Below are positions 54,306 to 63,058 of a stretch of 64,000 bases of DNA, one piece after another. The stretch covers positions 1 to 64,000 of the forward strand of contig DVDT01000050.1 in NCBI GenBank assembly GCA_015296085.1, written 5' to 3'. The notes under the pieces are model-generated. The model was not told the DNA's origin. It made no database searches and worked only from the letters and a program-made list of their open reading frames with translations. Source of the stretch: Trichormus sp. M33_DOE_039 (GTDB lineage: Bacteria > Cyanobacteriota > Cyanobacteriia > Cyanobacteriales > Nostocaceae). A program made the translations under genes and the position numbers. Numbering within the stretch: the stretch's first letter is position 1; each line of letters begins with the position of its first letter.

Positions 54306-55820
54306 TTATCTTTTTCCAGAACTATAGGTATATAGCCATTCTTGAGCTTCTTTGCGAATAGATTTTAATTCTTCTGGAGGCATTTTATCGAGGTTTTTTA
54401 AAATAAAACTCATCCGTCCTTGGGTTTGCAATTTATCGCGGTGTTGATCGAGAAAATGCCAGTAAAAAAAGTTAAATGGACAAGCATTTTCGCCAACCCG
54501 TGCTTTGTGATTATAAACACAGCCTTTGCAATAATCACTCATCTTATTTATATAATTGGCAGACGCAGCATAAGGTTTTGATGCTAATATTCCCCCATCT
54601 GCAAATAAACCCATACCAATGACATTCGTTTGCATCACCCAATCATAAGCGTCAATGAATACAGCATGAAACCAATTTTCTACTGCTTGTGGTGAAATTC
54701 CAGCAATCAAAGCGAAGTTACTTAATACCATTAATCGCTGGATATGATGAGCATAGCTTGTGCGTTGTATTTGAGTCAGAATTTGGTGTAAACAATTCAT
54801 TTTAGTTTCACCATTCCAAAAGAATTCCGGTAATGTTTGAGTGTGGTTAAACCAATTTTTATGGGGGTAATCTGCATCGAGAAAATGATAAATCCCCCGC
54901 ATATATTCCCGCCAACCCAACACCTGACGAATAAAACCTTCTACACTATTTAATGGCAGTTTTCTCTGTTGATAAGCTTGTGCTGCTGCTTGAATGACTT
55001 CTAAAGGCTGAAGTAAACCCAGATTTAGGTAAGGAGAAATTAAAGCGTGCCACATGGTTTCTTCACCTGTCACCATTGCATCTTGGTGAGTGCCGAAATC
55101 AGCTAAACGATATTGAATAAACCAATCTAAAACTTGCAGTGCTTGATGACGAGTTACTCCCCAACGAAATGGTTCTATATCTCCATAGGTGGGAATGGGG
55201 AGAGACTTCACTTTGTTGATCACATCAAGAGTAATATCATCAGGTCTAAACCATTGTGCAGAAGGTGCATTTAATTGACCTTTCGGCGGTTGACGATTTT
55301 CTTTATCTAAATTCCACTGTCCACTAATCGGTTTATCATTATCCATTAAAATCTGAAAACGCCGTCTACCTTCCCGATAAAAATCTTCCATTAATAGGCG
55401 TTTACGATTTTTAGCCCAATGATTAAATTCTTCTGTACTCCACAAAAAATGGTTGTTAGGAATTAGGTTAATTTTACAAGGCAAATCTAAAGTTTGAATG
55501 AATTGGGTAAACGGTCTATCATTTGGCATCATTACCCGCAATTCAGTAATGTGATTGCTGTGAATCCATTCTTTTAAGGGTGTGATGAAATCTGTGGTTG
55601 TTTGATAGGTGACAGCATATTTTTGATGACGCAGTTCTTCAGCAAAGTGTCGCATTGCTGACCAGACTAACACTAATTTTTGCCGATGATAAGGACGTGC
55701 TTGTATATATTGTAGTGATTCAATAAAAATTACAGGTACATTTTTTTGATGAGAACAACTTTGTAATGCTGCTTGTTGTTCCCAAAGCTGATCGCCTAGT
55801 ATCCAAATACCAATAGTCAT
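54306..55820 (-). CDS. Iron-sulfur bacterial cryptochrome/photolyase (FeS-BCP, PhrB type)
   Basis: A 504-residue deoxyribodipyrimidine photolyase-related flavoprotein. The N-terminal lobe binds an antenna chromophore and the C-terminal helical domain binds FAD. The [4Fe-4S] ligands are Cys343, Cys431, Cys434 and Cys447, with exactly the spacing of Agrobacterium PhrB (350, 438, 441, 454). PhrB-type enzymes repair (6-4) photoproducts and may also act as light sensors. A DUF2805 gene is encoded directly upstream on the same strand. Confidence 0.93.
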   Translation of the reverse strand: MTIGIWILGDQLWEQQAALQSCSHQKNVPVIFIESLQYIQARPYHRQKLVLVWSAMRHFAEELRHQKYAVTYQTTTDFITPLKEWIHSNHITELRVMMPNDRPFTQFIQTLDLPCKINLIPNNHFLWSTEEFNHWAKNRKRLLMEDFYREGRRRFQILMDNDKPISGQWNLDKENRQPPKGQLNAPSAQWFRPDDITLDVINKVKSLPIPTYGDIEPFRWGVTRHQALQVLDWFIQYRLADFGTHQDAMVTGEETMWHALISPYLNLGLLQPLEVIQAAAQAYQQRKLPLNSVEGFIRQVLGWREYMRGIYHFLDADYPHKNWFNHTQTLPEFFWNGETKMNCLHQILTQIQRTSYAHHIQRLMVLSNFALIAGISPQAVENWFHAVFIDAYDWVMQTNVIGMGLFADGGILASKPYAASANYINKMSDYCKGCVYNHKARVGENACPFNFFYWHFLDQHRDKLQTQGRMSFILKNLDKMPPEELKSIRKEAQEWLYTYSSGKR

Positions 55821-55918
55821 TAGTTGTTAGAAATGCGGTTATACTCTTACAAGCGTCCGTTCGTCGGCACAAGATTCATTAGTTATTAGTAAAATAGGTT
55901 ATCTAGAAAACGATAATT

Positions 55919-56173
55919 TTAGGTTTTTTGATTATTCGATTTAAATCTTCCTGCAATAAACTCTCGCTGATTTAGATGCTTTGTTTTGCGCTTAGTGACT
56001 CGTTTTCTCCACATCCGAAAACTAGATTCTTTCATTTCACGTCTCATCAGCGCAATCACTTGCTTTTCTAATAAGCCGAATTGGACTTCAATGGCTTCAA
56101 AAGGAGTTCTATCTTCCCAAACCATTTCTATAATGCGATCTATGGTGACAGAATCTAGTTCGGTTAATTTCAT
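55919..56173 (-). CDS. DUF2805/TIGR03643 small basic protein
   Basis: 84 residues. The N-terminus (LDSVTIDRIIEMVWEDRTPFEAIEVQFGLLEKQVIALMRREM) looks like a helix-turn-helix, and the C-terminal part is strongly basic. This family is commonly found beside photolyase genes, and here the photolyase follows 98 bp downstream. A regulator or DNA-binding partner is plausible but unproven. Confidence 0.85.
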   Translation of the reverse strand: MKLTELDSVTIDRIIEMVWEDRTPFEAIEVQFGLLEKQVIALMRREMKESSFRMWRKRVTKRKTKHLNQREFIAGRFKSNNQKT

Positions 56174-56238
56174 ATATGATTGTTTGTGATATTCTCATCA
56201 TCAACAAAGCTTAAGACAGCCCTGTGATTGATGGTTTA

Positions 56239-56658
56239 TTATCTAGCTTCTCTGGTGTGAACAATCCGACAATTGACACCGCCATATTGTTTACAGGTTT
56301 GCAAAGCATATCGTGCAGCAATTGTACGACCCCTGCCAGGATTGTTGGTATCATAACCCCAGCCTGAACCATAAGCACCATTAGAACCAACTGCTAAAGC
56401 ACCCCAAGCGTTTTTAAACCACAGTGGGACTGAGCAATCGCTAGCACGAGATGTTCGTTGACAATGAGCAAAAGCCCTACGTTCAGCTTCTTGCCGTGAC
56501 ACAGCAGTAGCAGATGTGTAAACTCCTGTAGATTGGGAATAGGCGATCGCACCAAACAAATCTCGGTTTTGAGCTTGGGCAATTTGGGTAAATCCTGGTA
56601 ATGTAGCTAATAAGGTAGCGGTTGCCAATAAGGTTTTCTGTAGTGTATTTGCGAACAT
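56239..56658 (-). CDS. Secreted DUF4189 protein
   Basis: 139 residues with a signal peptide ending near AQAQN. The DUF4189 pattern FGAIAYSQSTG, RRAFAHCQ and the paired cysteines (HCQR, DCSV, TCKQ, NCRI) suggest two disulfides in a small extracytoplasmic domain. Function unknown; in the family it sometimes accompanies stress or envelope proteins. Confidence 0.82.
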   Translation of the reverse strand: MFANTLQKTLLATATLLATLPGFTQIAQAQNRDLFGAIAYSQSTGVYTSATAVSRQEAERRAFAHCQRTSRASDCSVPLWFKNAWGALAVGSNGAYGSGWGYDTNNPGRGRTIAARYALQTCKQYGGVNCRIVHTREAR

Positions 56659-56718
56659 AATTTCTGTTTGAACTCTGTGCTAAAGAACTACAGTTTCTTG
56701 ATGTAGGCATTCCGCAAT

Positions 56719-57399
56719 TCATGTGTTACTTTCTGTTTCAATTGTGAGCTTCTGTCCAATTTTTGGTTCTGTACCAGCTAATAACCGCTCAATATTACTG
56801 CGGTGGCGCAAGATTACATAAAATCCACCAGCTACACCAAACAAAATATAGGGTAAGGGTTGGTGGAAAATTACCATCACAATGGAAACTGCGATCGCTC
56901 CACTCATGGAACTCAATGATACAATCCGCGATACTGCCAGAACTACGGCAAACACACCCAGTGTAGCCAAACCCACTTGCCAAGACATCGCCAACAAAAT
57001 TCCCAGGCTGGTAGCGACGGATTTACCACCTGTAAACCCTAAAAATATAGACTTGCTGTGTCCTAAAATAGCGGTTAGACCTACTATCGTAACGAGCCAA
57101 GGTTGCCAAAGTTTTACGTCTACTGTGGTAGGAAGAAGATTTTGATTAGAGGCAAAGTTGAATAAATAGTAGACTAGAGCGATCGCTAATACTCCCTTTA
57201 AGCAATCTAGTAATAAAACGAATGCTCCTGGCCCTTTCCCCAAGGTTCTGAGAACGTTGGTTGCGCCTGTTGAGCCTGAGCCAACTTCCCGGATATCAAT
57301 ACCTTTTAGTTGTTTGACAGCAATATAGCCTGTGGGGAAAGAACCCAACAGGTAAGCTAAAAGTACAACTACACCACACAAACTTAACCAAACAGCCAT
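56719..57399 (-). CDS. plsY: Glycerol-3-phosphate acyltransferase (acyl-phosphate type)
   Basis: 226 residues. Makes lysophosphatidic acid from acyl-phosphate and glycerol-3-phosphate, the first step of phospholipid synthesis; inner membrane. Motif I is DIREVGSGSTGATNVLRTLGKG, motif II FLGFTGGKSVATSLG, with several membrane helices. plsX is not in the window. DUF3086 lies upstream on the same strand. Confidence 0.95.
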   Translation of the reverse strand: MAVWLSLCGVVVLLAYLLGSFPTGYIAVKQLKGIDIREVGSGSTGATNVLRTLGKGPGAFVLLLDCLKGVLAIALVYYLFNFASNQNLLPTTVDVKLWQPWLVTIVGLTAILGHSKSIFLGFTGGKSVATSLGILLAMSWQVGLATLGVFAVVLAVSRIVSLSSMSGAIAVSIVMVIFHQPLPYILFGVAGGFYVILRHRSNIERLLAGTEPKIGQKLTIETESNT

Positions 57400-57490
57400 A
57401 GGAAATTTACAAGCGTCAATAGTTTATAGGAATAGTCTATATTGAGTCGCCCCAGAGTTTGTGACTAATGACTATTGACTAATAACTAAC

Positions 57491-58720
57491 CTAAAAATCA
57501 TCATCATAATTTCTCATGGTTTTGGGGTCAGGGGCGAAAGCTAACCACAGAGGAAATTGCAGGATTCCTAAGCTGATTTGTTCTTCAGAATCGTCAATCA
57601 GAATTAAGGGTAGTTGATTGGTTTTAACGAGGCGGTCTGCTTTTTGTGCTAAAGCATCTGCTGTTTCAAATAATACTACTCCTCTATCTGGCCCAAAATC
57701 TGGACGACCTATCCCTAAACAATCTTGCAAACCACGCCGCCATTCACCTAGACGTTCTGGTGTGTTTGCTAAAACCAGGGTGCGGAGGCGATCGCCATAC
57801 AGTTTATGTAATATCGAAATTGCCGCCGAAGCAATCAAAACATTCTGTAACCGGCTACCCATCGTCCGCAAAGCACCCCTTCCCCCTTGGTTAAAAAACC
57901 AATTGGCAACTCTTTCCGCATGGACTGGTTCAAAGGTACGGCGTAATTGCCAAGCTGGGCCGTAATAATCGGGTTTATTACGATATTGGTCAATTAGGCG
58001 ACGAATTTGCTTGGTTGTATCTTGAAACTGTTGTTGTGCAAATTGCGGAGTTCCCGGTTGGAGTTCAGCTTGTTTAGCTTCTTTGATAACTACAGCTGGT
58101 TTTTCTCTTTCAGTGACAGGGGGAACTAATTGTAACTGTTCTGCTGCGGCTGCCAAATCTTGTAAACTACCGGTGAGATAGTCTTTAAACCCTTGTACCC
58201 GAATTGCCAAATCTTGAGACGTGCCAGCAAAAGTGGTTCGCATCTCGTTGCGAATGCGTTCTTGACGGCGTTCTAGTTGCTCTATAGAAATTTGTAAGGT
58301 TTGTTTGCGTTGTTCTAGTTGCGCTAGAGACTCTTGCACTACTTTTCCCAGTGCAGTTTGAGTGTCTCTGATTTGTTCCTGAAGGGTATCGTATGTTGCT
58401 TGTAAGTTGGTTATTTCTGCTTTGAGGGCGGCTTCTGTACTTTGCAGTTCAGCAATTATTTTTGCTGACTCTGTGACCGAACCCAGTACTATACTTTCCC
58501 CGCCTAATTCCTGCACAAACGCATCAGATACTTCTACATCAGAGACGGCTTCAGAATTTGTATCATCTAAGAGTGGTTCAACAGATGAATTTTGGGCTTC
58601 TATCTCTAAAACAGATTCTTCCACAGGCTTTTCTGGATTTTCTGGCTTGGGGTTTTCTGCTTGGATTTGTTCCAACCATTCATCAATAGGTTCTGGGGTT
58701 TGAGATTCCTCTGGGTTCAT
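57491..58720 (-). CDS. DUF3086 family protein
   Basis: A 409-residue soluble protein. The N-terminal about 90 residues are acidic and disordered. A long coiled coil follows (about 85-165; ELQSTEAALKAEITNLQATYDTLQEQI). The C-terminal DUF3086 domain (about 235-409) contains RNKPDYYGPAWQLRRTFEPVHAERVANWFF and a globular LPLILIDDSEEQISLGILQFPLWLAF end. The family is restricted to cyanobacteria as far as I know, with no known function. The neighbours are plsY (downstream) and the DUF3119 gene (upstream). Confidence 0.85.
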   Translation of the reverse strand: MNPEESQTPEPIDEWLEQIQAENPKPENPEKPVEESVLEIEAQNSSVEPLLDDTNSEAVSDVEVSDAFVQELGGESIVLGSVTESAKIIAELQSTEAALKAEITNLQATYDTLQEQIRDTQTALGKVVQESLAQLEQRKQTLQISIEQLERRQERIRNEMRTTFAGTSQDLAIRVQGFKDYLTGSLQDLAAAAEQLQLVPPVTEREKPAVVIKEAKQAELQPGTPQFAQQQFQDTTKQIRRLIDQYRNKPDYYGPAWQLRRTFEPVHAERVANWFFNQGGRGALRTMGSRLQNVLIASAAISILHKLYGDRLRTLVLANTPERLGEWRRGLQDCLGIGRPDFGPDRGVVLFETADALAQKADRLVKTNQLPLILIDDSEEQISLGILQFPLWLAFAPDPKTMRNYDDDF

Positions 58721-58977
58721 AAACTATAATGCAATCCCTATAAAACGAAATAAATAGCTTTCAAAAATATACTATTGAGTTGCCTAAAAATTCCTGACTT
58801 ATCAGTCTAACTCGAAACGAATGACAAGTTGTGAACGTTGAGTACTGTTAGCAGAGTGGGGGTGAACATGGTACTGAGTTGAAAAAGTCCACCCACTTTC
58901 CGAGTGCAAGACTTTTATCAAGTACATGAGTTCGCGTAGCTTGATTCTTGGCAGGATTCTTTGAACAGCAGTTGAGG

Positions 58978-59364
58978 TTAAATCCGTGGACAACGCTCTT
59001 CTAAGCAAGTTCTAAGTGTCTTGGGGTCAAACAAAATCGGTAGAAAGTGAATACTGTTAACTTCTTTGAAATAAAACAATATCGGCACTGGATGCCAAAA
59101 AATCCGCCAGTTCTGCCATTCTTGATAAGGAAAACGCCTGATGAGGTTTTCACCTCTTTTAATATCTAAGTCCGTAGCGGTAAATTGTAAGCGCAGCGTT
59201 ACTGTTTGAAATAAAAGAAATAAACCCAACAGTGCAAATACTGCTCCTAGTACGGGTTGTACAAACATAAGTGGAATAGCAGTAATTACCAGCACTACAG
59301 GGATATTATAACTAGGCTTAAGTTCTACAGTTGATGTGAAGTTGGTAGCAATTGAACTAGTCAC
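58978..59364 (-). CDS. DUF3119 membrane protein
   Basis: 128 residues: two transmembrane helices near the N-terminus (about 25-55), then a PH-like soluble part (LDIKRGENLIRRFPYQEWQNWRIFWHPVPILFYFKE). It is about 100 bp downstream of the MlaE-type permease gene on the same strand. That pairing is frequent in cyanobacteria and suggests a shared lipid-transport role. Confidence 0.8.
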   Translation of the reverse strand: MTSSIATNFTSTVELKPSYNIPVVLVITAIPLMFVQPVLGAVFALLGLFLLFQTVTLRLQFTATDLDIKRGENLIRRFPYQEWQNWRIFWHPVPILFYFKEVNSIHFLPILFDPKTLRTCLEERCPRI

Positions 59365-59464
59365 AGCTTAATATCCTGCTTGATGAGTAAAAATTATCTC
59401 TATTGTAAAAGTCATTAGTCATTAGCGTTTCTCTTATGACAACCTTAAACTTCTACACCCATTC

Positions 59465-60262
59465 TTAAAATCCTTGCAAAAACGCACTACCTGTTCCCTG
59501 AAACATAATCCATGATAGGAAAAAGTTGCTGATGAAGATAATTAGCAAAGCTGTCACAACGGCAGTTGTGGTTGATTGTCCGACACCTTTAGCACCTCCT
59601 GTTGTTGTTAAACCCCAGCTACAACCAATCACTGCGATTAACATCCCAAAACAACAGGCTTTAATCATTGCACTCAAAATATCCCAACTACCCAAAAGGC
59701 TACGGGCTGAATCTAAAAACATTGTGTCGGATATGCCATACAGATTTGTCGCAATTAGTAAACCTCCCAACATTCCTGTCACCAAAGACAAGAGGGTTAA
59801 AATTGGCAGCATCAAGCAACAAGCTAGCAAGCGTGGAATGACTAAATAATCGATAGGGTCTGTTCTGAGCATTAACATGGCATCAATTTGTTCTGTAACG
59901 CGCATAGTACCAATTTCTGCGGCGAATGCAGAACCAACACGCCCTGCTAATATAACTGCTGTCAGCACGGGTGATAATTCCCGTGTTAATGCTACTGCTA
60001 AAACTCCACCGACTAGATTCCCCGCACCAAAATTAATAAACTCCCGCGCCACCTGAATGGTAAATACTGCGCCAACAAAAACAGCTGTTAATAAGGCAAT
60101 AAATAGGGAATCTGGGCCTACTGCTGCCATTTGTTCTTTAGTATTGCGCCAATGGATTTTTCCCCTCATGAGGTGAACCATAGCTTGTCCACCTAAAAAA
60201 ACCGCCGCCAGCAATCGCTGACTCCATGTTCCTAACCCGGATTTGGATGTAGTTTCACTCAA
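59465..60262 (-). CDS. MlaE/YrbE-type lipid ABC transporter permease
   Basis: 265 residues with six helices and the family blocks ARVGSAFAAEIGTMRVTEQIDAMLML and ACCFGMLIAVIGCSWGLTTTGGAKGVGQSTT. In E. coli MlaE works with the MlaF ATPase and MlaD to move phospholipids between membranes. In plants and cyanobacteria the related TGD-type system moves lipids to thylakoids. No ATPase or MCE-domain gene is adjacent, so those subunits must be elsewhere. Confidence 0.93.
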   Translation of the reverse strand: MSETTSKSGLGTWSQRLLAAVFLGGQAMVHLMRGKIHWRNTKEQMAAVGPDSLFIALLTAVFVGAVFTIQVAREFINFGAGNLVGGVLAVALTRELSPVLTAVILAGRVGSAFAAEIGTMRVTEQIDAMLMLRTDPIDYLVIPRLLACCLMLPILTLLSLVTGMLGGLLIATNLYGISDTMFLDSARSLLGSWDILSAMIKACCFGMLIAVIGCSWGLTTTGGAKGVGQSTTTAVVTALLIIFISNFFLSWIMFQGTGSAFLQGF

Positions 60263-60847
60263 TGTTCTGTAGCTAACTCGGTGACTGCCTTAAGAATAGC
60301 GAAAGGTAATGGGGGATAGTCAATAGTCATTGGGCATTGGGCATAAAATGGCAAAAGTAAATAGTAGCCTTGATGAACTGCGTAACATAAGAAAACATCA
60401 AAAAGTCTTACCCTTACCCCTACACCCTTACACCCCTTTTTCAAGTCAGAAAGATTCTTGTTTTTGCCTTTTGTCTTTTGCCTTTTACCTTTTACCTTTT
60501 CGCTTCCTTGTCTCCTTCCCCTTCTCCCTCATCACCTGTCCTCTGTTCCCTAAATTTCTAGAAATGTTAATTTATCGTAATGTTTTTCTCAGGTAACATA
60601 GCTTTTCATGAACACGTTAAAAGTTGTAAAATCCTGTTTCCTAAGAATATAAGCTTGGTTTAATAAGGGTTTTAGGGATGCTTATGGTTTTTTGAGACAA
60701 TGCACTGAGTGTAGCAGGTCACTGATTTTTTTAATGAAAACTTAAGATTTTTGACAGATTGACCTTTGGGAAGCGATCGCACGTATTGTAGAAGAGGACA
60801 GATAGCTAATCAGCTATTGTTGATTTGATTCTAGGAGTTGGTCTGAA
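60263..60847. other. Non-coding spacer rich in short repeats
   Basis: About 585 bp. It holds TTACCCTTACCCC/TACACCCTTACACC repeats (about 60408-60440) and TTTTGCC/TTTTACC heptamers (about 60460-60500). The 3' part near 60700-60830 is likely the promoter of the next gene. Confidence 0.5.
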
Positions 60848-61144
60848 ATGACTACTTTCACTCACTATCTTCGATCTTTAGTACTCGCAATGATTTTTAG
60901 TTTCGTGACTCCACTTATCTTCATCGGCGGCGTATTGCTGTTCGTAGGAGTCAGTGGCTATATTCCTCTGTTGCAAGAGTTAGCCGCAATCAGTGCTACT
61001 GGAATATTGAATTTTCTGACTGTCTTTGGTAGCGGGTCTATTCTTAATGGTATTTTGGTGATTAGCCTCACCTGTGGTTTTGTGGGAGGACTCTTCGATA
61101 CTTACGTTTACTACCGTTATCAAATTTTGCGTCTGGACTCTTAG
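60848..61144 (+). CDS. Small conserved membrane protein
   Basis: 98 residues with two to three hydrophobic helices (LVLAMIFSFVTPLIFIGGVLLFVGV, then ILNFLTVFGSGSILNGILVISLTCGFVGGL) and a short charged C-terminus (YRYQILRLDS). It looks like a conserved cyanobacterial thylakoid- or plasma-membrane protein. No function is known to me. TAGGAG precedes the ATG at usable distance. Confidence 0.72.
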   Translation: MTTFTHYLRSLVLAMIFSFVTPLIFIGGVLLFVGVSGYIPLLQELAAISATGILNFLTVFGSGSILNGILVISLTCGFVGGLFDTYVYYRYQILRLDS

Positions 61145-61652
61145 TGATGGAAGTGCGATCGTCAGGTGTTGATAGGTTTAGGGTAAGACGTAAGGTTATT
61201 TCTACTTGCAAGTTGGATATACTCTTGCTTCTGACCTAATTTAGTTATGGGAATCCCTAAGCTAGTATTAACTTAGATTTATTAATAAGTATTAATTTAA
61301 AAGTCATTAAGTTACTAAAGAATATAATTGCCGTACTGCTCTGCATTGATATGGTATTTCTTGGTGCTGGGGTTAGATGGCAATGCCAGGACTGTGGATT
61401 AGCTCTATCGATGATGGCTAATAATTTTAGTTGCAAGTTTGCACTCAGTACTATTTGTTCAGAGTCTAACGATATTTAAATGATGTGCCAAGATTTAACT
61501 GCTATGAAGAGAGAATAGCAAACAAACATCCTTGCCAACCAGAAAAATTTTATTAAAATTCCTAGAGGTGATAGCGTTTTGGGCTTTCCAGTCGGGTCAT
61601 CTGGTCACTAGACAATTTATAGTGAGATTATTGCTAGGTTTATTGGTGGTTC
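61145..61652. other. Non-coding spacer of about 500 bp
   Basis: AT-rich sequence between the small membrane protein and sppA. I see no ORF, RNA gene or strong palindrome. Confidence 0.45.
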
Positions 61653-62474
61653 ATGGTTTGGCCTTTCAAGTCGAAGTTTCGTAAACAGATTGCTCGAATC
61701 GAAATTACAGGTGCGATCGCTAGTGCTACGCGCAAACGTGTGCTAGAAGCATTAAAAACTGTCGAGGAAAAGAAATTTCCGGCTTTACTACTACGTATCG
61801 ACAGCCCTGGTGGAACAGTTGGAGATTCTCAAGAAATTTACAGTGCGCTGAAGCGTCTGCGCGAAAAAATCAAAATCGTTGCTAGTTTTGGTAATATCTC
61901 TGCTTCTGGTGGTGTCTACATTGGTATGGGTGCTGAACACATCATGGCTAACCCTGGAACGATTACAGGTAGCATTGGTGTAATTCTGCGTGGAAATAAC
62001 TTGGAACGCCTGCTAGAAAAAATTGGTGTTTCTTTCAAGGTGATCAAGTCCGGCCCTTACAAAGATATTTTGGCATTCGACCGGGAACTAACCGACCCAG
62101 AACAAGACATCTTACAAGAGTTGATTGATACAAGTTATCAGCAATTTGTCCAAACTGTAGCCGAGGGAAGGTCTTTAGCGGTAGAAAAAGTTAAAAGTTT
62201 TGCTGATGGACGGATTTTCACTGGGCAGCAAGCCTTAGAATTGGGTATTGTAGACCGCTTAGGAACAGAAGAAGAAGCCCGTCGTTGGACAGCCGAGTTA
62301 GTAGGACTTGATCCTGAAAAAACACCCTGTTATACGCTAGAAGAACGCAAACCCTTGTTGAGCCGGATTCTACCTGGGAGTCGTCAAGTTTCTTCTAAAC
62401 TAGGCGCAGGTGTTGATTGGCTCGAATTTGAAATGTCTACCAGTGGTTTGCCGTTGTGGTTATATAGACCGTAA
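61653..62474 (+). CDS. sppA: Signal peptide peptidase SppA (short form)
   Basis: 273 residues. The catalytic dyad is Ser85 (NISASGGVYIG) and Lys137 (KSGPYKDIL), with the 52-residue spacing of the short SppA type. The RIDSPGGTVGDSQEIY and NPGTITGSIGVI motifs support the fold. There is only a weak N-terminal hydrophobic segment, so membrane attachment may be peripheral. It digests cleaved signal peptides; cyanobacterial SppA has also been linked to light adaptation in thylakoids. Confidence 0.93.
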   Translation: MVWPFKSKFRKQIARIEITGAIASATRKRVLEALKTVEEKKFPALLLRIDSPGGTVGDSQEIYSALKRLREKIKIVASFGNISASGGVYIGMGAEHIMANPGTITGSIGVILRGNNLERLLEKIGVSFKVIKSGPYKDILAFDRELTDPEQDILQELIDTSYQQFVQTVAEGRSLAVEKVKSFADGRIFTGQQALELGIVDRLGTEEEARRWTAELVGLDPEKTPCYTLEERKPLLSRILPGSRQVSSKLGAGVDWLEFEMSTSGLPLWLYRP

Positions 62475-62477
62475 GGG

Positions 62478-62600
62478 GACTGGGGAACTCGGGGCCCCCT
62501 CTGGGGATAAGGGGCAATGGGGATTGGGGACTGGAAGGTAGATCAGGGAAGAAAGTAACTCATACTCAATGCCCACTGACTAATGACTATTAACTAATTC
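62478..62600. repeat. Degenerate GGGGACT-type repeats before aroH
   Basis: GGGGACTGGGGAACTCGGGG, GGGGATAAGGGGCAAT and GGGGATTGGGGACTGG, then CACTGACTAATGACTATTAAC units. STRR-type spacer DNA ending just before the aroH ribosome site. Confidence 0.65.
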
Positions 62601-62614
62601 AGGAGGATTTTGGC

Positions 62615-63028
62615 GTGGAGTGGCGAATTCAGGCTATTCGTGGAGCAACAACCGTTTCGGAAAATACAATCCAAGCCATGCGAGAAGCGGTGACAGAACT
62701 GCTAGACGAACTGGAAAGGCGAAACCAACTCCAGCCAGAAGATATGATTAGTGTGACGTTTTCAGTGACCCGTGATTTAGATGCGGTTTTTCCAGCCGCG
62801 ATCGCCAGACCCCGGCCAGGTTGGGATAATGTAGCTATGCTAGATGTGCAGCAAATGCACGTTGAGGGCAGTTTACAGCGTTGTATCCGGTTCTTAATCC
62901 ACGCCTATTTACCAACTTCTACCCCCATTCATCACATTTATTTGCGCGAAGCAAAGAAACTGCGTCCTGATTGGAGTTTACCGCAAGTGCTACAAGCTCC
63001 GCAGCAAGCAATGGAATCGAAAGTGTAA
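62615..63028 (+). CDS. aroH: Chorismate mutase, AroH class
   Basis: 137 residues. Converts chorismate to prephenate for Phe and Tyr. Start GTG at 62615 is set by a perfect AGGAGG at 62601-62606, 8 nt upstream. The AroH fold (not AroQ) is shown by VEWRIQAIRGATTV, VTFSVTRDLDAVFPA and the HVEGSLQRCIRFLIH segment, with the active-site Arg and Glu in place. It stands alone, away from aroK in this window. Confidence 0.94.
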   Translation: MEWRIQAIRGATTVSENTIQAMREAVTELLDELERRNQLQPEDMISVTFSVTRDLDAVFPAAIARPRPGWDNVAMLDVQQMHVEGSLQRCIRFLIHAYLPTSTPIHHIYLREAKKLRPDWSLPQVLQAPQQAMESKV

Positions 63029-63058
63029 AAATGGGTCAAATCGAAAATTAACAAGATA

